Notes: generated by a model from the letters alone, not told the origin. 64,000 nucleotides of DNA from Perlucidibaca aquatica (GCF_001676655.1 NZ_LZDB01000002.1:806001-870000); one strand, 5' to 3'; numbered from the stretch's first letter, positions 1 to 10,204 are shown. Numbers and translations: made by a program.

Positions 1-479
1 ATGGAAAGTGACGGGTTAATATTGAGCGATTCAATGGCGCCGCGATCAATTGAGAAACGACCCGCCCAATCAGATTTATAGTTCACGTTCGCGCCATAGG
101 GCACAAACACGCCTAAGCCGACGGTGATTTGATCATCTAATGGCGTTACAGCATAAAACTCACCGCCCCCAATAAACTTAGGATGATATGTGCCACCGTT
201 GCCACCGCCTGTAGGTGTGCCATCGACCAGACTAGAACCTTGGTCTTGGAATTGTCCCCGGACGGACAGCAATTGCAGACCTTGGCTAACTTGCGTCCCT
301 TTCAAGCGCGACATGCCTGCCGGATTAAAATAGATCGTGGATGCGTCAGCTGCCTCAGCCGCATTAGCATTTGCAGATCCCATGGCGCTTGTTGATTGCC
401 AGGGGAACTCTAACCCGGCTGCAAAAACAGCCGACGGTACTAAAAGCAGAGAGGTTAAAAGTGCTGAACGATAAAACAT
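1..479 (-). CDS. FadL/OmpP1-family outer membrane transporter, N-terminal part
   Basis: This reading frame starts at ATG 479-477 and runs off the left edge without a stop, so only about 159 residues are visible. The first 20 residues form a signal peptide (MFYRSALLTSLLLVPSAVFA). Next comes a segment rich in Ala and Asn that leads to STIYFNPAGM, the typical N-terminal signature of FadL-type long-chain fatty acid or hydrocarbon porins, and then beta-barrel sequence with VPYGAN. A GGAG ribosome site sits about 7 bases before the ATG. Family knowledge: a 14-strand outer membrane barrel whose N-terminal hatch passes hydrophobic substrates. The substrate cannot be told from this fragment. Confidence 0.85.
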   Translation of the reverse strand, partial: MFYRSALLTSLLLVPSAVFAAGLEFPWQSTSAMGSANANAAEAADASTIYFNPAGMSRLKGTQVSQGLQLLSVRGQFQDQGSSLVDGTPTGGGNGGTYHPKFIGGGEFYAVTPLDDQITVGLGVFVPYGANVNYKSDWAGRFSIDRGAIESLNINPSLS

Positions 480-608
480 GAAGACTCCATCTGTTGCAGT
501 GTGTCAGGGTGACGCCTCAATGTGAGGACTTATTGGTCACATTCTAACAACTCTACAAACCAGATGAGTGGCTCAATAAACAAGATAATCGGTCAGATAA
601 GTGATTGA

Positions 609-1331
609 CTAGGAAAAACCTAGTGATTCGTTAATTTTCCGCAAGGCGGATACTGGATCTGCAGCCTGGGTGATGGGCCTGCCAATCACGAGATAGTTCA
701 CCCCAGCTTGCATCGCCTGTTCAGGTGTCATGATTCGGCGTTGATCATCGGCCGTCGCGTCAGCAGGGCGAATACCTGGAGTCACTAAGGCAAAACCTTT
801 GGGCAGAATCGCACGCAAGGGCTGAGCTTCCTGTGCCGAGCAAACCACGCCATGCAATCCGCAATCTGCTGCAAGTAAGGCGAGTGCTTGAACATGCTCT
901 AAGGGTGTTCGATGAATGCCAATCTCTTTGAGATCGTCAGCTTCCATGCTGGTCAATACGGTCACGGCCGTTAGTAGCGTTTGATATCCACCCTGCCCCA
1001 GGCGTTCTTGGGCCGCTGTCATCATCCGACGCCCGCCTTGAGCATGGACATTCACCATCCAAACGCCAAGGTCAGCAGCTGCTGCAACAGCGCCAGCCAC
1101 CGTATTGGGAATGTCATGGAACTTCAGATCTAAAAACACCTCAAAACCGCGACTTTGTAGCGAACGCACTAAAGTAGGTCCCGCGTGCGTAAAAAGCTCC
1201 TTGCCAACCTTCAGGCGACAAGAGCCTGCGGGCAGTCGATCAGCAAAATCCTCAGCTTGATGCGCGGAGGTGAAGTCTAGGGCAACAATAACGGGCGATT
1301 TAGCCTTAATAGGCTGAGGGGTAACCAACAT
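609..1331 (-). CDS. pyrF: Orotidine 5'-phosphate decarboxylase
   Basis: PyrF converts OMP to UMP, the last step of de novo pyrimidine synthesis. The catalytic motif [10 protein letters not shown] lies near residues 68-77 with the key Lys at about 70, and a second Lys is in KVGKE near 41. The C-terminal phosphate-binding part TPGIRP and [10 protein letters not shown] is intact. At 240 residues the length is normal. I chose ATG 1331 over an upstream TTG at 1337 because AGAG lies at a suitable distance. It follows lapA by 22 bases as the last gene of the ihfB-lapA-pyrF run. A small perfect inverted repeat, CTAGG-AAAAA-CCTAG, sits on its stop codon (609-623). Confidence 0.97.
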   Translation of the reverse strand: MLVTPQPIKAKSPVIVALDFTSAHQAEDFADRLPAGSCRLKVGKELFTHAGPTLVRSLQSRGFEVFLDLKFHDIPNTVAGAVAAAADLGVWMVNVHAQGGRRMMTAAQERLGQGGYQTLLTAVTVLTSMEADDLKEIGIHRTPLEHVQALALLAADCGLHGVVCSAQEAQPLRAILPKGFALVTPGIRPADATADDQRRIMTPEQAMQAGVNYLVIGRPITQAADPVSALRKINESLGFS

Positions 1332-1353
1332 GAACAATACTCTACGACGATGC

Positions 1354-1581
1354 TTAGGCTTTAGGTTTGACTAATCGGGCACGCAACGTACCCAAGAAAA
1401 AGCCCAGCATCAGCCCCAGCAATAAGGTCAACAAAATGACAAAGCCCGCATTAATGGAAGGCGTTTGAATAAAAATTAGGTTTAGTGCAATGGCCTGATC
1501 GTTCACGATCACCATCCACAACACCACAAACGCTGTAAGCGTTGCTAGCGAATAGAATGCGAAGCGCTTAACGATGGGCAT
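1354..1581 (-). CDS. lapA: LapA-domain inner membrane protein (DUF1049)
   Basis: A 75-residue protein with two membrane helices (about 8-28 and 42-65) and a basic C-terminus, matching the LapA/YciS family. In enterobacteria LapA works with LapB to set LpxC turnover and so LPS amount; here the role is inferred from family and position. The start codon overlaps the ihfB stop (TAATG) and is preceded by a strong GGAAGGAG site, so the two are translationally coupled. The lapB gene that follows lapA in enterobacteria is absent here and pyrF comes next. Confidence 0.85.
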   Translation of the reverse strand: MPIVKRFAFYSLATLTAFVVLWMVIVNDQAIALNLIFIQTPSINAGFVILLTLLLGLMLGFFLGTLRARLVKPKA

Positions 1582-1901
1582 TAACCCTCTCCTTCCTGGA
1601 TAGGTGTATGGCTCGCACTTTCGTTGACCCGATCTCGCAGTTCTTTGCCGGGTTTAAAGTGCGGTGATCGCTTACCTTCAAGCTGCACCGACTCCCCTGT
1701 TTTGGGGTTACGGCCAACGCGCGGCGCACGATAATGCAGCGAGAAACTGCCAAAGCCACGAATCTCAATACGCTCACTGGCTGATAGCGTTTCAGACAAG
1801 TGCTCAACCATGGTTTTCACTGAAAGCTCAACATCTTTCAGCGTTAGCATGGTCTGACGCGCAGCGAGGCGGTCAATCAGTTCGGAGCGGGTCAGTGACA
1901 T
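1581..1901 (-). CDS. ihfB: Integration host factor subunit beta
   Basis: A 106-residue HU/IHF-family DNA-bending protein. The N-terminus [11 protein letters not shown], the GFGSF motif and the beta-arm RNPKTGE before a conserved basic C-terminal part are all as in IHF-beta. With IHF-alpha (not in this window) it bends DNA at specific sites in replication, recombination and sigma-54 promoters. The tail HTPIQEGEG is a short extra acidic end. A GAGG site precedes the ATG. It follows rpsA, as in many gammaproteobacteria, but a strong terminator lies between, so ihfB may be partly uncoupled from rpsA. Confidence 0.95.
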   Translation of the reverse strand: MSLTRSELIDRLAARQTMLTLKDVELSVKTMVEHLSETLSASERIEIRGFGSFSLHYRAPRVGRNPKTGESVQLEGKRSPHFKPGKELRDRVNESASHTPIQEGEG

Positions 1902-1961
1902 GGCAAAGCCTCAACCGTTTCAAACAAACGGGGCAAGAAACAAGAGCCTGATTTTAAACAT

Positions 1962-1998
1962 AAAAAAACGGGGATAGACAACTATCCCCGTTTTTTTT
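1962..1998 (-). terminator. Symmetric Rho-independent terminator between rpsA and ihfB
   Basis: A perfect 16-base inverted repeat (1962-1977 with 1982-1997) has a 4-base loop. The stem centre is CGGGGATAG and runs of A and T flank it on both sides, so each strand would give a GC hairpin followed by U residues. It lies in the 113-base gap after the rpsA stop. It should end most rpsA transcripts and could also stop antisense readthrough. Confidence 0.92.
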
Positions 1999-2014
1999 AC
2001 AGCAAAGTTAGCAC

Positions 2015-3685
2015 TTAGCTGCCCATTTGCGCCTTAATCAGGTCACCAATGGTCTTAGGACCGGCTGCATCAGCACCCTGATCCTTCAGCGAAGCAATTG
2101 CTTCACGGTCTTCAGCTTCATCCTTGGCCTTCACGGACAGGGAAATGACGCGGGTCTTGCGATCGATACCGATGATCTTGGCTTCAACGGCATCGCCGAC
2201 AGCCAGGAACTTGGTCGCGTCTTCAACACGGTCACGGCTCAGCTCAGAAGCACGCAGCGTGGCTTCAACACCGTCGATGTCGATGGTAGCGCCCTTAGCG
2301 TCAACCGACTTAACCGTGCCCTTAACCATGGAGCCCTTGTCGAAGCTGCCGACGAAGTCACCGAACGGATCGCGCTCGAGTTGCTTGATGCCCAACGAGA
2401 TGCGCTCACGCTCTGGATCAACCGAGAGAATGGTGGCTTCGATCGGATCGCCCTTCTTGAAGCGACGCACGGCTTCTTCGCCCGCTTCGTTCCAAGAAAT
2501 GTCGGACAGGTGAACCAGGCCGTCGATGCCGCCGTCGAGACCAATGAAGATACCGAAATCGGTGATCGACTTGATGTTGCCGGAAACCTTCTCGCCCTTC
2601 TCGTGTTGACGCGCAAAGGCATCCCACGGATTTTCACGGCACTGCTTGATGCCGAGGGAGATACGACGACGCTCTTCGTCGATGTCGAGAACCATAACTT
2701 CCACGGCGTCGCCGATCTGAACGACCTTGGACGGGTGAATGTTCTTGTTGGTCCAATCCATTTCGGACACGTGAACCAGACCTTCCACGCCTTCTTCGAT
2801 TTCGGCAAAGCAGCCGTAATCGGTCAGGTTGGTGATCTTAGCGTTGACACGTGTACCTTCTGGGTAACGGCCCATCAGCGCCAGCCATGGATCTTCGCCA
2901 AGTTGCTTCAGACCTAAGGAAACACGGTTGCGCTCGCGGTCGAACTTGAGAACCTTAACGGTCAGCTCAGTGCCCACTTCAACGATTTCCGATGGGTGCT
3001 TGATGCGCTTCCAAGCCATGTCAGTGATGTGCAACAGACCATCAATACCGCCCAGATCAACGAATGCACCGTAGTCGGTGAGGTTCTTAACGATACCCTT
3101 AACGACTTGGCCTTCTTGCAGGTTGGCGAGCAGCTGTTCGCGTTCTGCGGACGACTCGGCTTCCATCACGGCGCGGCGCGAAACAACCACGTTGTTACGC
3201 TTGGCATCGAGCTTGATGAGCTTGAATTCCAGCTCACGGCCTTCCAAATGCGCAGTGTCGCGAATTGGACGGATGTCGACCAGCGAACCTGGCAGGAACG
3301 CGCGGATGGAACCGACGTCGACGGTGAAGCCGCCCTTGACCTTGCCAGAGATAATGCCACGAATGATTTCGCCGGCTTCGAAAACCTTCTCCAAACGGAT
3401 CCAGGTTTCGGCACGCTTGGCTTTTTCGCGGGACAGCACGGTGTAACCCATGCCGTTGTCGAGGGCGTCAACAACAACGTCAACCTCGTCACCCACGGCA
3501 ACTTCCAGCTCGCGGCGATCGTTCAGGAACTCTTCACGGGCAATAACACCCTCGGACTTGAGGCCAGTGTCTACGGTGATCCAGTCGTTATCGATTGCAA
3601 CGACGGTACCGCGGATCAGCGCACCGCGCTCCACGTCCAGGGAAATTAAGCTTTCTTCAAATAGGGCGGCAAATGAATCAGTCAT
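2015..3685 (-). CDS. rpsA: 30S ribosomal protein S1
   Basis: S1 brings mRNA to the 30S subunit. The 556-residue product carries six S1/OB-fold repeats; copies such as [44 protein letters not shown] and [17 protein letters not shown] are easy to see. Length matches the E. coli protein (557). The ATG at 3685 gives [13 protein letters not shown], the conserved start, and has GGAAGGA just upstream. A longer frame to 3712 lacks support. It is followed by a strong terminator and preceded by a structured leader, which suggests self-regulation by S1. cmk lies upstream in the usual cmk-rpsA pairing. Confidence 0.97.
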   Translation of the reverse strand: MTDSFAALFEESLISLDVERGALIRGTVVAIDNDWITVDTGLKSEGVIAREEFLNDRRELEVAVGDEVDVVVDALDNGMGYTVLSREKAKRAETWIRLEKVFEAGEIIRGIISGKVKGGFTVDVGSIRAFLPGSLVDIRPIRDTAHLEGRELEFKLIKLDAKRNNVVVSRRAVMEAESSAEREQLLANLQEGQVVKGIVKNLTDYGAFVDLGGIDGLLHITDMAWKRIKHPSEIVEVGTELTVKVLKFDRERNRVSLGLKQLGEDPWLALMGRYPEGTRVNAKITNLTDYGCFAEIEEGVEGLVHVSEMDWTNKNIHPSKVVQIGDAVEVMVLDIDEERRRISLGIKQCRENPWDAFARQHEKGEKVSGNIKSITDFGIFIGLDGGIDGLVHLSDISWNEAGEEAVRRFKKGDPIEATILSVDPERERISLGIKQLERDPFGDFVGSFDKGSMVKGTVKSVDAKGATIDIDGVEATLRASELSRDRVEDATKFLAVGDAVEAKIIGIDRKTRVISLSVKAKDEAEDREAIASLKDQGADAAGPKTIGDLIKAQMGS

Positions 3686-3689
3686 GTAA

Positions 3690-3801
3690 TCCTTCCAGTG
3701 CCGGGATGGCACTTGTGTGTAAATCCACCTGACCAGCTCAGGAGGCGTTGTGGTTTTTTAGTCTCTCGACTCGCCAAGCTGGTGGACGCGAGAAGAGAAA
3801 C
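3690..3801 (-). promoter_or_regulatory. Structured rpsA leader with three hairpins before the start codon
   Basis: Read on the minus strand, three hairpins precede rpsA: a long one pairing 3788-3801 with 3761-3774 (one G-U pair and one small internal loop), a 5-bp stem with loop GCUGG at 3728-3742, and a 6-bp stem with loop AUCCC at 3697-3713. The ribosome site GGAAGGA (3690-3696) abuts the last one. In E. coli the rpsA start region is also a set of hairpins that S1 itself recognises. Function here is inferred from that likeness. Confidence 0.55.
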
Positions 3802-3880
3802 CCCCAACAACATGGGCCTTAGGGCAAGGCACATGCTCGTTAGCCTTTATTTAATTCATGACGCTAAGCCATGGATTAAA

Positions 3881-4603
3881 TTACATATATTTGGCAATAC
3901 TCGGTATCTTTTGGGCCGCTTCAAACACATGAGCTACCACGGCATCAATGCCCAGATCGGTACTGTCCAACACAATGGCATCATCCGCTGGCTTCAGCGG
4001 CGCAACCGTACGCTGCGTGTCGCGTGCGTCACGGGCTTGGATGTCATCGATTAGGGCGGCGAGACTAGCACTAAAGCCTCTTTCCAGCAATTGTTTGTAG
4101 CGACGCTCGGCTCTGGCCTCGGCCGACGCGGTGAGGAAAATCTTGAGCTCGGCGTCTGGGAAAACCACCGTGCCCATATCGCGCCCATCGGCGACCAGGC
4201 CCGGCGTTTCACGAAACGCTTGCTGACGCGCCATGAGCGCATCGCGTACACGAGGCAATGCAGCGACCTGGGAAGCCGCACGTCCGGCCTCCTCTGTGCG
4301 GATACTGTGAGTCACATCCTCGCCTTCCAGCAAGATTTGAGCCTCTCCAGACGCATCGAATAAAAATTGCACATCAAGATGAGCCGCTAATACTTCTAAG
4401 GCGGCCTCATTCGTCACGGCTACGGCATGACGCTCTGCCGCTGCACCCAATAAGCGATACAGCGCGCCTGAATCGAGCACATGAAAACCCAAACGGGTGG
4501 CCACACGATGAGCGATAGTGCCCTTACCCGATCCACTGGGGCCATCAATGGTGATGACCGGCGCTAGCAGGACGCGTGGGGACTTTTCGATTTCAGCACT
4601 CAT
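3881..4603 (-). CDS. cmk: Cytidylate kinase
   Basis: Cmk phosphorylates CMP and dCMP with ATP. The P-loop [15 protein letters not shown] is near residues 18-31, followed by [11 protein letters not shown] (substrate contact) and [12 protein letters not shown] with the conserved Arg-Asp pair; RYKQLLERG forms the lid region. I use ATG 4603 (MSAEIEK), with GAG upstream, rather than the TTG at 4618; this gives 240 residues. It lies 30 bases after the tyrA-aroA stop and 195 bases before rpsA, as in the Pseudomonas supraoperon. Confidence 0.95.
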   Translation of the reverse strand: MSAEIEKSPRVLLAPVITIDGPSGSGKGTIAHRVATRLGFHVLDSGALYRLLGAAAERHAVAVTNEAALEVLAAHLDVQFLFDASGEAQILLEGEDVTHSIRTEEAGRAASQVAALPRVRDALMARQQAFRETPGLVADGRDMGTVVFPDAELKIFLTASAEARAERRYKQLLERGFSASLAALIDDIQARDARDTQRTVAPLKPADDAIVLDSTDLGIDAVVAHVFEAAQKIPSIAKYM

Positions 4604-4633
4604 GAATACGCTCAACAAAACATTAAAAAAGAC

Positions 4634-6868
4634 TTACTCGCTGGCCGAAATGGCCAAGCCACAGCGTTTTGCTAGGCCGAGGAAATCTGGAAAACTGGTC
4701 GCCACGTTAGCGCAGTCACGAATCACAATGGGGCCGTTTGCGCGCAAACCCGCCATGGCAAAGGACATGGCAATTCGGTGGTCACCGTGGCTGACCACTT
4801 CACCACTGCCGAGCTGCCCGCCTTGAATGACGATGCCATCGGGTGTGGGCTCTGCGCTGATGCCCAAAATAGCCAGGCCATCGGCCATCACTTGAATACG
4901 GTCCGACTCTTTTACGCGCAGCTCTTCAGCACCGGTAAGTACCGTTGTGCCTTCTGCACAGGCAGCGGCAATAAACAGCGCTGGAAACTCATCAATTGCC
5001 AATGGCACTTGATCTTCCGGAATGTTAATGCCCTTCAGTTGTGCTGAGCGCACGCGGATATCCGCTACCGGTTCGCCGCCAATTTCGCGCTCGTTGAAGA
5101 CTTCCAGATTGCCGCCCATGGCTTTCAGAATATTGATGACACCCACACGCGTGGGGTTAATGCCCACATGTTCCAGGGTTAAATCAGAGTTCGGGGCAAT
5201 GGAAGCTGCAACTAGGAAAAACGCCGCCGAGGAAATATCTGAGGGCACATCAATCTTCGTTGCGGTGAGCTTGCCGCCACCGCGCAACGAGGCTGTAGCG
5301 CCCTGCACCTTCACTTCATAACCGAAGCCTTTCAGCATGCGCTCGGTATGGTCACGGGTCGGTGCAGGTTCGGTGACACTGGTTTCACCGTCAGCCCAGA
5401 GGCCAGCAAGCAATACACCGGACTTCACTTGGGCACTGGCCACAGGCATATCGTAATGGATGCCCTTGAGGCCGCCCTTAGCCGCCGTGCTAGCACCGTG
5501 AACGCTGACCGGAGGCGTGCCGCGCTCACCCGTGGTCTGGATATCCGCTCCCATTAAACGCAGAGGCTTGGCAATGCGCTCCATCGGGCGTTTGGTCAAC
5601 GACGCGTCGCCAGTCATCACAGTATCGAAGGGTTGTGCCGACAAAATACCGGACAACAGACGCATGGAGGTACCGGAATTACCAACATAGAGTGGGCCAG
5701 GCGCAGGCTTTAGGCCGTGCAGACCAACGCCATGCACACGCACGCGACCGCGCTCCGGGCCCTCGATGACCACGCCCATGTCACGGAATGCCTGCAGGGT
5801 TGCTAGCGCGTCTTCGCCTTCGAGGAAGCCGGTTACTTCCGTAATGCCCTCTGCAATCGAGCCGAGCATGATGGAGCGATGCGAGATGGATTTGTCGCCC
5901 GGTACACGAATGCGGCCATTCATACGGCCTCCGGGCTGGACGGTATAGGTCAGATCTTTTTCGGCAGTCATGGGTTTCGCATAGGCCGTTCCGGCCAACA
6001 TGTGGGTGAAGTGTTCTCGTGCCACACGGGCACGCGTGAAAATTCCGAGTAAAGCTTCGCTGTCACCCGTGGTAATGGCTTGGCGCAGTAGACGCGTGCC
6101 CGACTCAAAGCCATCCAAGGCCTCCAGAACGGCATCGCGATTCGCTAAGAAGATGTCATGCCACATGGTCGGATCGCTGCCGGCAATGCGGGTGAAGTCA
6201 CGGAAACCGCCGGCGGCATAGCGGAAAATATCCAGGTTATTGGATTCACGCGCCAAGGTATCGACCAGTGAAAACGCCAGTAAGTGCGGCAAATGACTGG
6301 TCCGGGCTAGTACAGAGTCATGACGCTCAACGCTCATGGTTAGCACATCTGCCTGCGCCCTTTGCCACAGCGAGGTCACCAAAGCGAGGGCCTCGGCCTG
6401 CGTAGTCGGCAACGGCGTGAGAATGACCTTGTGGCCCGCAAAGAGATTGGCACGACCCGCAAGCACACCGCTTTGCTCAGAGCCTGCAATGGGATGGCCC
6501 GGAACAAACGTGGGAGGTACTTCGCCCCAGACGGCCTCGGCGGCAGCCACGACATTACCTTTTGTGCTGCCGACATCAGTTATCACTGCCTGCGCCGACA
6601 GTGCTGGCTTAATAGCGCGCAAAATGCTTTCTGTGGCATTAACAGGCATGGCCAAAATGACCAAGTCAGCGCCGCGCACGGCATCTGCCGGGTCCGCATA
6701 ACCGATATCAATCAGCCCTAGCTGACGTGCCAGAGCCAAGGTCTGGCTGCTACGGCTAGCGGCGGTGATGCGCTCCACCAGCTGCTGCTCGCGCATAACG
6801 CGCGCCAAGCTGGAGCCGATGAGACCAAAGCCGACAAAAGCGACTTGGCGCAGTGGCCAGCGTGTCAT
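4634..6868 (-). CDS. tyrA-aroA: Fused prephenate dehydrogenase / EPSP synthase
   Basis: A 744-residue fusion. Residues 1-290 are a TyrA-type NAD(P)-dependent dehydrogenase with Rossmann motif GFGLIGSSLA (13-22), the GHPIAGSE segment (124-131) and HLPHLLAF. From about residue 300 starts a complete 3-phosphoshikimate 1-carboxyvinyltransferase with VPGDKSISHR (322-331), GNSGTSMRLL and the late GDHRIAMSFA. It thus joins the sixth shikimate step to the tyrosine branch. This fusion is known in Pseudomonas and Acinetobacter and marks the lineage. The start codon overlaps the hisC stop by four bases (ATGA). Confidence 0.97.
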   Translation of the reverse strand: MTRWPLRQVAFVGFGLIGSSLARVMREQQLVERITAASRSSQTLALARQLGLIDIGYADPADAVRGADLVILAMPVNATESILRAIKPALSAQAVITDVGSTKGNVVAAAEAVWGEVPPTFVPGHPIAGSEQSGVLAGRANLFAGHKVILTPLPTTQAEALALVTSLWQRAQADVLTMSVERHDSVLARTSHLPHLLAFSLVDTLARESNNLDIFRYAAGGFRDFTRIAGSDPTMWHDIFLANRDAVLEALDGFESGTRLLRQAITTGDSEALLGIFTRARVAREHFTHMLAGTAYAKPMTAEKDLTYTVQPGGRMNGRIRVPGDKSISHRSIMLGSIAEGITEVTGFLEGEDALATLQAFRDMGVVIEGPERGRVRVHGVGLHGLKPAPGPLYVGNSGTSMRLLSGILSAQPFDTVMTGDASLTKRPMERIAKPLRLMGADIQTTGERGTPPVSVHGASTAAKGGLKGIHYDMPVASAQVKSGVLLAGLWADGETSVTEPAPTRDHTERMLKGFGYEVKVQGATASLRGGGKLTATKIDVPSDISSAAFFLVAASIAPNSDLTLEHVGINPTRVGVINILKAMGGNLEVFNEREIGGEPVADIRVRSAQLKGINIPEDQVPLAIDEFPALFIAAACAEGTTVLTGAEELRVKESDRIQVMADGLAILGISAEPTPDGIVIQGGQLGSGEVVSHGDHRIAMSFAMAGLRANGPIVIRDCANVATSFPDFLGLAKRCGLAISASE

Positions 6869-7992
6869 GCCGGGCTCCGGCTGGCAGCAAGTACACGCGC
6901 CAAGGCCTCTAAGCCAAACTCATTTTCTTCAGCCAGGCCGATGGAAATACGTAAATGCCTTGGTAAACCGTAGTTGGCCACGGGTCGAACAATCACGCCT
7001 TCTCGCAGCAGGGCTTGAAACAGGGGGGCGGCGTCTTGCTGCATGTCGACGCATAGAAAATTTCCGCGCGAGGGAATGGCGCTGAGCCCAAGGGCCGCCA
7101 ATCCCGTTAACCATTGCTGCATTCCCGCCTGATTCAAGTCGCGGGTTTTAGCCACGAACTCATCATCATTAATGGCTGCCGCAGCCGCAATTAGCGCCAA
7201 GCTATTAACATTAAATGGCTGGCGTACTCGATTGATAATGTTTGTTATTTCTGCCGAAGAAACAGCATAGCCAACGCGCAAAGAGGCCAAGCCATAAGCT
7301 TTCGCCAAGGTGCGGGACACGATCAAGTTGGGGTGCTTAGGCAGCTCTTTCAGGCCATCTAAAGCATCGGGTGCAGTCACAAACTCACCGTATGCTTCAT
7401 CCAACACAACCACGATGTGCGCTGGCACTTGCGCCATGAATGCCGTGAAGTCAGCCGCTTCGAACCAAGTGCCCGTGGGGTTATTGGGGTTTGCCAGAAA
7501 GATGACTTTCGTGGCCGGCGTGATCGCAGCAGCCATGGCCGGTAAATCATGACCATAATGACGTGCCGGCACAGCGATTCCGCGCGCACCTACCGCTTGC
7601 ACTGCCAAGGGATAAACCGCAAACGCATGTTCAGCAAAAATAGCGTCATCACCCTCGCCTAGAAACGCGCGAGCAACCAGCTCCAGCACATCATTAGAGC
7701 CATTGCCCAGCGTGATGCCATCCAAACTTAAGCCGAAACGCTGGCTTAACGCCTGCTTCAGGATAAAACCATTGCCATCGGGGTAACGGCCCAGCTCCAC
7801 AGGATCACCCTGCACTGCTTGCTGCAAAGCAGCGAGTGCTTTTGGCGAGGGTCCGAGTGGGTTTTCATTGCTGGCTAACTTCACCACACGGGTCAGCCCC
7901 AACTCGCGCTGCAATTCATTAATAGGCTTGCCCGGCTGATAAGGCGCGAGGTGTTGGACACAGGGTCGTGCTTGCTGAAGAAATGGCGTCAT
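6865..7992 (-). CDS. hisC: Histidinol-phosphate / aromatic amino acid aminotransferase
   Basis: A fold-type I PLP aminotransferase of the HisC family, 375 residues. Visible are the N-terminal KLASNENPLGPSPKA, the Asn-Pro motif FLANPNNPTG, the aspartate region LDEAYGEF and the Schiff-base Lys in SRTLAKAYGLASLRVGY. I prefer ATG 7992 (MTPFLQQ) to a GTG at 8016 because the latter lies inside pheA. Set between pheA and tyrA, it probably serves as the aromatic (phenylpyruvate/hydroxyphenylpyruvate) aminotransferase as well as, or instead of, acting in histidine synthesis. It corresponds to hisHb of the Pseudomonas supraoperon. Confidence 0.92.
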   Translation of the reverse strand: MTPFLQQARPCVQHLAPYQPGKPINELQRELGLTRVVKLASNENPLGPSPKALAALQQAVQGDPVELGRYPDGNGFILKQALSQRFGLSLDGITLGNGSNDVLELVARAFLGEGDDAIFAEHAFAVYPLAVQAVGARGIAVPARHYGHDLPAMAAAITPATKVIFLANPNNPTGTWFEAADFTAFMAQVPAHIVVVLDEAYGEFVTAPDALDGLKELPKHPNLIVSRTLAKAYGLASLRVGYAVSSAEITNIINRVRQPFNVNSLALIAAAAAINDDEFVAKTRDLNQAGMQQWLTGLAALGLSAIPSRGNFLCVDMQQDAAPLFQALLREGVIVRPVANYGLPRHLRISIGLAEENEFGLEALARVLAASRSPA

Positions 7993-8002
7993 GGCAGCGT
8001 TC

Positions 8003-9100
8003 TCAGAGCACAGCACGCGGGTAGGAACCCAGCCATTTCACTTGGCGCATACGCGGCTCAAGCTCAGCCATGACCTCTTTCACCAGCGGATCGTCTTGAT
8101 GCCCTTCGAAATCAATGAAGAACACATAAGTCCACACATCATGCTTGCTCGGACGGCTTTCAATACGCGTTAAGTTAATACCGCGACGGTAGAAAGGCTC
8201 CAACAAGCTATAGAGCGCACCGGCTTCGTTATTGCGTACGGAGACGATGATGGAGCTCTTGTCATCTCCAGAGCGCGCTACCGACTCACGACCAATAATT
8301 AAGAATCGGGTCGTATTGTTCGGATTATCCTCAATGCGCTCGTGCAACTTCGTTAGACCGTAGAGCTCGGCAGCGGTTTCACCCGCAATCGCAGCCGAAT
8401 GCCATTCGCCTTTAATCCGGCGCGCAGCCTCGGCATTGCTCGACACCGCCACGCGCTCTGCTTTTGGAAAATTCGCATCCAGCCATTTACGGCACTGCGC
8501 TAAAGACTGCTGATGCGAGTAAATGCGTGAAATTGACGCTAACTGCGTGCCTTCAGACACCAATAAATGGTGATGAATACGCAGCTCTACCTCGCCAATA
8601 ATCTGCAGGTTCGAGTCCAAGAAAGAGTCTAGCGTATGGCTGACCATCCCTTCAGACGAGTTTTCTACAGGCACCACGCCATAATTGACGCTGCCAGCCG
8701 CCACTTCGCGGAAAACATCGTCAATATTGGCCAGCGGTACTGTTTGCACCGAGTGGCCGAAATGCTTCAGCGCCGCCGTTTGCGTAAAAGTGCCGTGAGG
8801 CCCCAGGAAAGCAATGCGCAGCGGATGTTCCAACGCCAAACAGGCCGACATGATTTCACGGAACAGGCGTGCCATCTCTTCGGGGTGTAACGGACCTTCA
8901 TTACGCGCCATGACCTTGTTCAGCACCTGCGCTTCGCGCTCAGGGCGGTAAAACACCGTGGCGTCAGGCTCCGTGGCCTTTTTCACTTCGGCTACTTGCT
9001 GAGCGCAACGCGCACGGGCACTGATTAAACGCTGAATCTCAGCATCTATCCCGTCAATTTCGCTACGGATTAATTCCAAGCTGGGCAATTTTTCGCTCAT
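8003..9100 (-). CDS. pheA: Bifunctional chorismate mutase / prephenate dehydratase
   Basis: A 365-residue P-protein that makes phenylpyruvate from chorismate. Residues 1-90 are an AroQ-type mutase (RSEIDGIDAEIQRLISAR, FYRPEREAQVL). From about 95 comes the dehydratase with IAFLGPHGTFT, VPVENSSEGMV and NNTTRFLIIGR. The C-terminal ACT domain contains the phenylalanine-sensing ESRPS near residue 325 and a clear GALYSLLEPF, so feedback control by phenylalanine is expected. It is followed by hisC after 10 bases and preceded by serC with a 24-base gap. No leader peptide is visible in that gap. Confidence 0.96.
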   Translation of the reverse strand: MSEKLPSLELIRSEIDGIDAEIQRLISARARCAQQVAEVKKATEPDATVFYRPEREAQVLNKVMARNEGPLHPEEMARLFREIMSACLALEHPLRIAFLGPHGTFTQTAALKHFGHSVQTVPLANIDDVFREVAAGSVNYGVVPVENSSEGMVSHTLDSFLDSNLQIIGEVELRIHHHLLVSEGTQLASISRIYSHQQSLAQCRKWLDANFPKAERVAVSSNAEAARRIKGEWHSAAIAGETAAELYGLTKLHERIEDNPNNTTRFLIIGRESVARSGDDKSSIIVSVRNNEAGALYSLLEPFYRRGINLTRIESRPSKHDVWTYVFFIDFEGHQDDPLVKEVMAELEPRMRQVKWLGSYPRAVL

Positions 9101-9124
9101 GCTAGCCGCCTTCCTGAACTCAGA

Positions 9125-10204
9125 TTAGCCATGACGACGGGCAAAATCGCCCATGAAATCGATCAGGGCATCTACTGCCGCTTCGGGCACCGCGTTGTAC
9201 AAGCTGGCACGCATACCGCCCACCGAACGGTGGCCGGCCAAATTCAGCAGGCGCAGCTGCTCGGCTTCGGCCAAGAATGTTTTATCTAGCTTGGCATCCG
9301 CCAAGGTGAACGGCACATTCATGCGCGAGCGATTCGCTAGCGCAACTGGATTGGCATAGAAATCGGAGCCATCAATCGCGGCATACAGCTTGCGGGCTTT
9401 GCGGGCATTGAGCTCTGCCATCGCCGTCAGGCCGCCTTGCTGCTTCAGCCACTGAAAGACCAAGCCCGCTAAGTACCACGCGTAAGTCGGCGGCGTGTTG
9501 TACATCGAGCCGTTTTTAGCGGACACAGCATAATCCAGCAAAGTAGGCGTACCGGCCTTGACGTGACCCAGCAGGTCTTCACGCACAATGACCACGACAA
9601 TGCCTGCCGGACCGATGTTTTTCTGAGCGCCTGCGTAGATCAAACCGAACTTAGACACATCTAAGGGTTCGGAAAGAATGCTTGACGAATAATCCGCCAC
9701 TAAGGGCACATCCACCTGTGGGATGAAATCGAACTCAACGCCGTGGATGGTCTCATTCGGGGTGTAGTGCAGATAGGCCGCTTTAGGGTCGAGCTGCCAG
9801 GTGTTGAAGGCCGGTACGCTACGGAAATTGTTGGCCACATCAGTGGCCACCACGTTAACGCCCGCGTACTTACGCGCTTCTTCAATGGCTTTTTCTGACC
9901 AAACACCGGTGCAGACATAGTCTGCCGATGCGTGGCCACGCAACAAGTTCAGCGGCACTTGGGCAAATTGCAGTGTGGCGCCGCCCTGAAGGAACAGCAC
10001 CTTGTAATTCGCTGGAATATTGAGCAGGTCGCGCAGATCCTGCTCTGCTTGCTCCGCAATACCCACAAAATCGGCACCGCGATGGCTCATTTCCATGATG
10101 GAGCAGCCACGCCCCTGCCAATCGACCAAATCAATCTGGGCTTGTTGCAACACGGCTTCCGGCAATGCAGCCGGGCCCGCGCAAAAGTTATACGCTCTCG
10201 TCAT
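9125..10204 (-). CDS. serC: Phosphoserine aminotransferase
   Basis: SerC transfers an amino group to 3-phosphohydroxypyruvate (serine route) and to the pyridoxal-phosphate precursor 4-phosphohydroxythreonine. The protein has 359 residues, begins [11 protein letters not shown] and contains [21 protein letters not shown] and the PLP-Lys segment [15 protein letters not shown]; it closes with [10 protein letters not shown]. All are SerC landmarks. The start overlaps the 3' end of gyrA by 17 bases, so gyrA-serC-pheA are very likely co-transcribed. Confidence 0.97.
   Translation of the reverse strand: MTRAYNFCAGPAALPEAVLQQAQIDLVDWQGRGCSIMEMSHRGADFVGIAEQAEQDLRDLLNIPANYKVLFLQGGATLQFAQVPLNLLRGHASADYVCTGVWSEKAIEEARKYAGVNVVATDVANNFRSVPAFNTWQLDPKAAYLHYTPNETIHGVEFDFIPQVDVPLVADYSSSILSEPLDVSKFGLIYAGAQKNIGPAGIVVVIVREDLLGHVKAGTPTLLDYAVSAKNGSMYNTPPTYAWYLAGLVFQWLKQQGGLTAMAELNARKARKLYAAIDGSDFYANPVALANRSRMNVPFTLADAKLDKTFLAEAEQLRLLNLAGHRSVGGMRASLYNAVPEAAVDALIDFMGDFARRHG

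Noticed and set aside
609-623. CTAGG-AAAAA-CCTAG as a pyrF terminator
   Set aside because: A 5-bp AT-containing stem on the stop codon with no T run is too weak to call.
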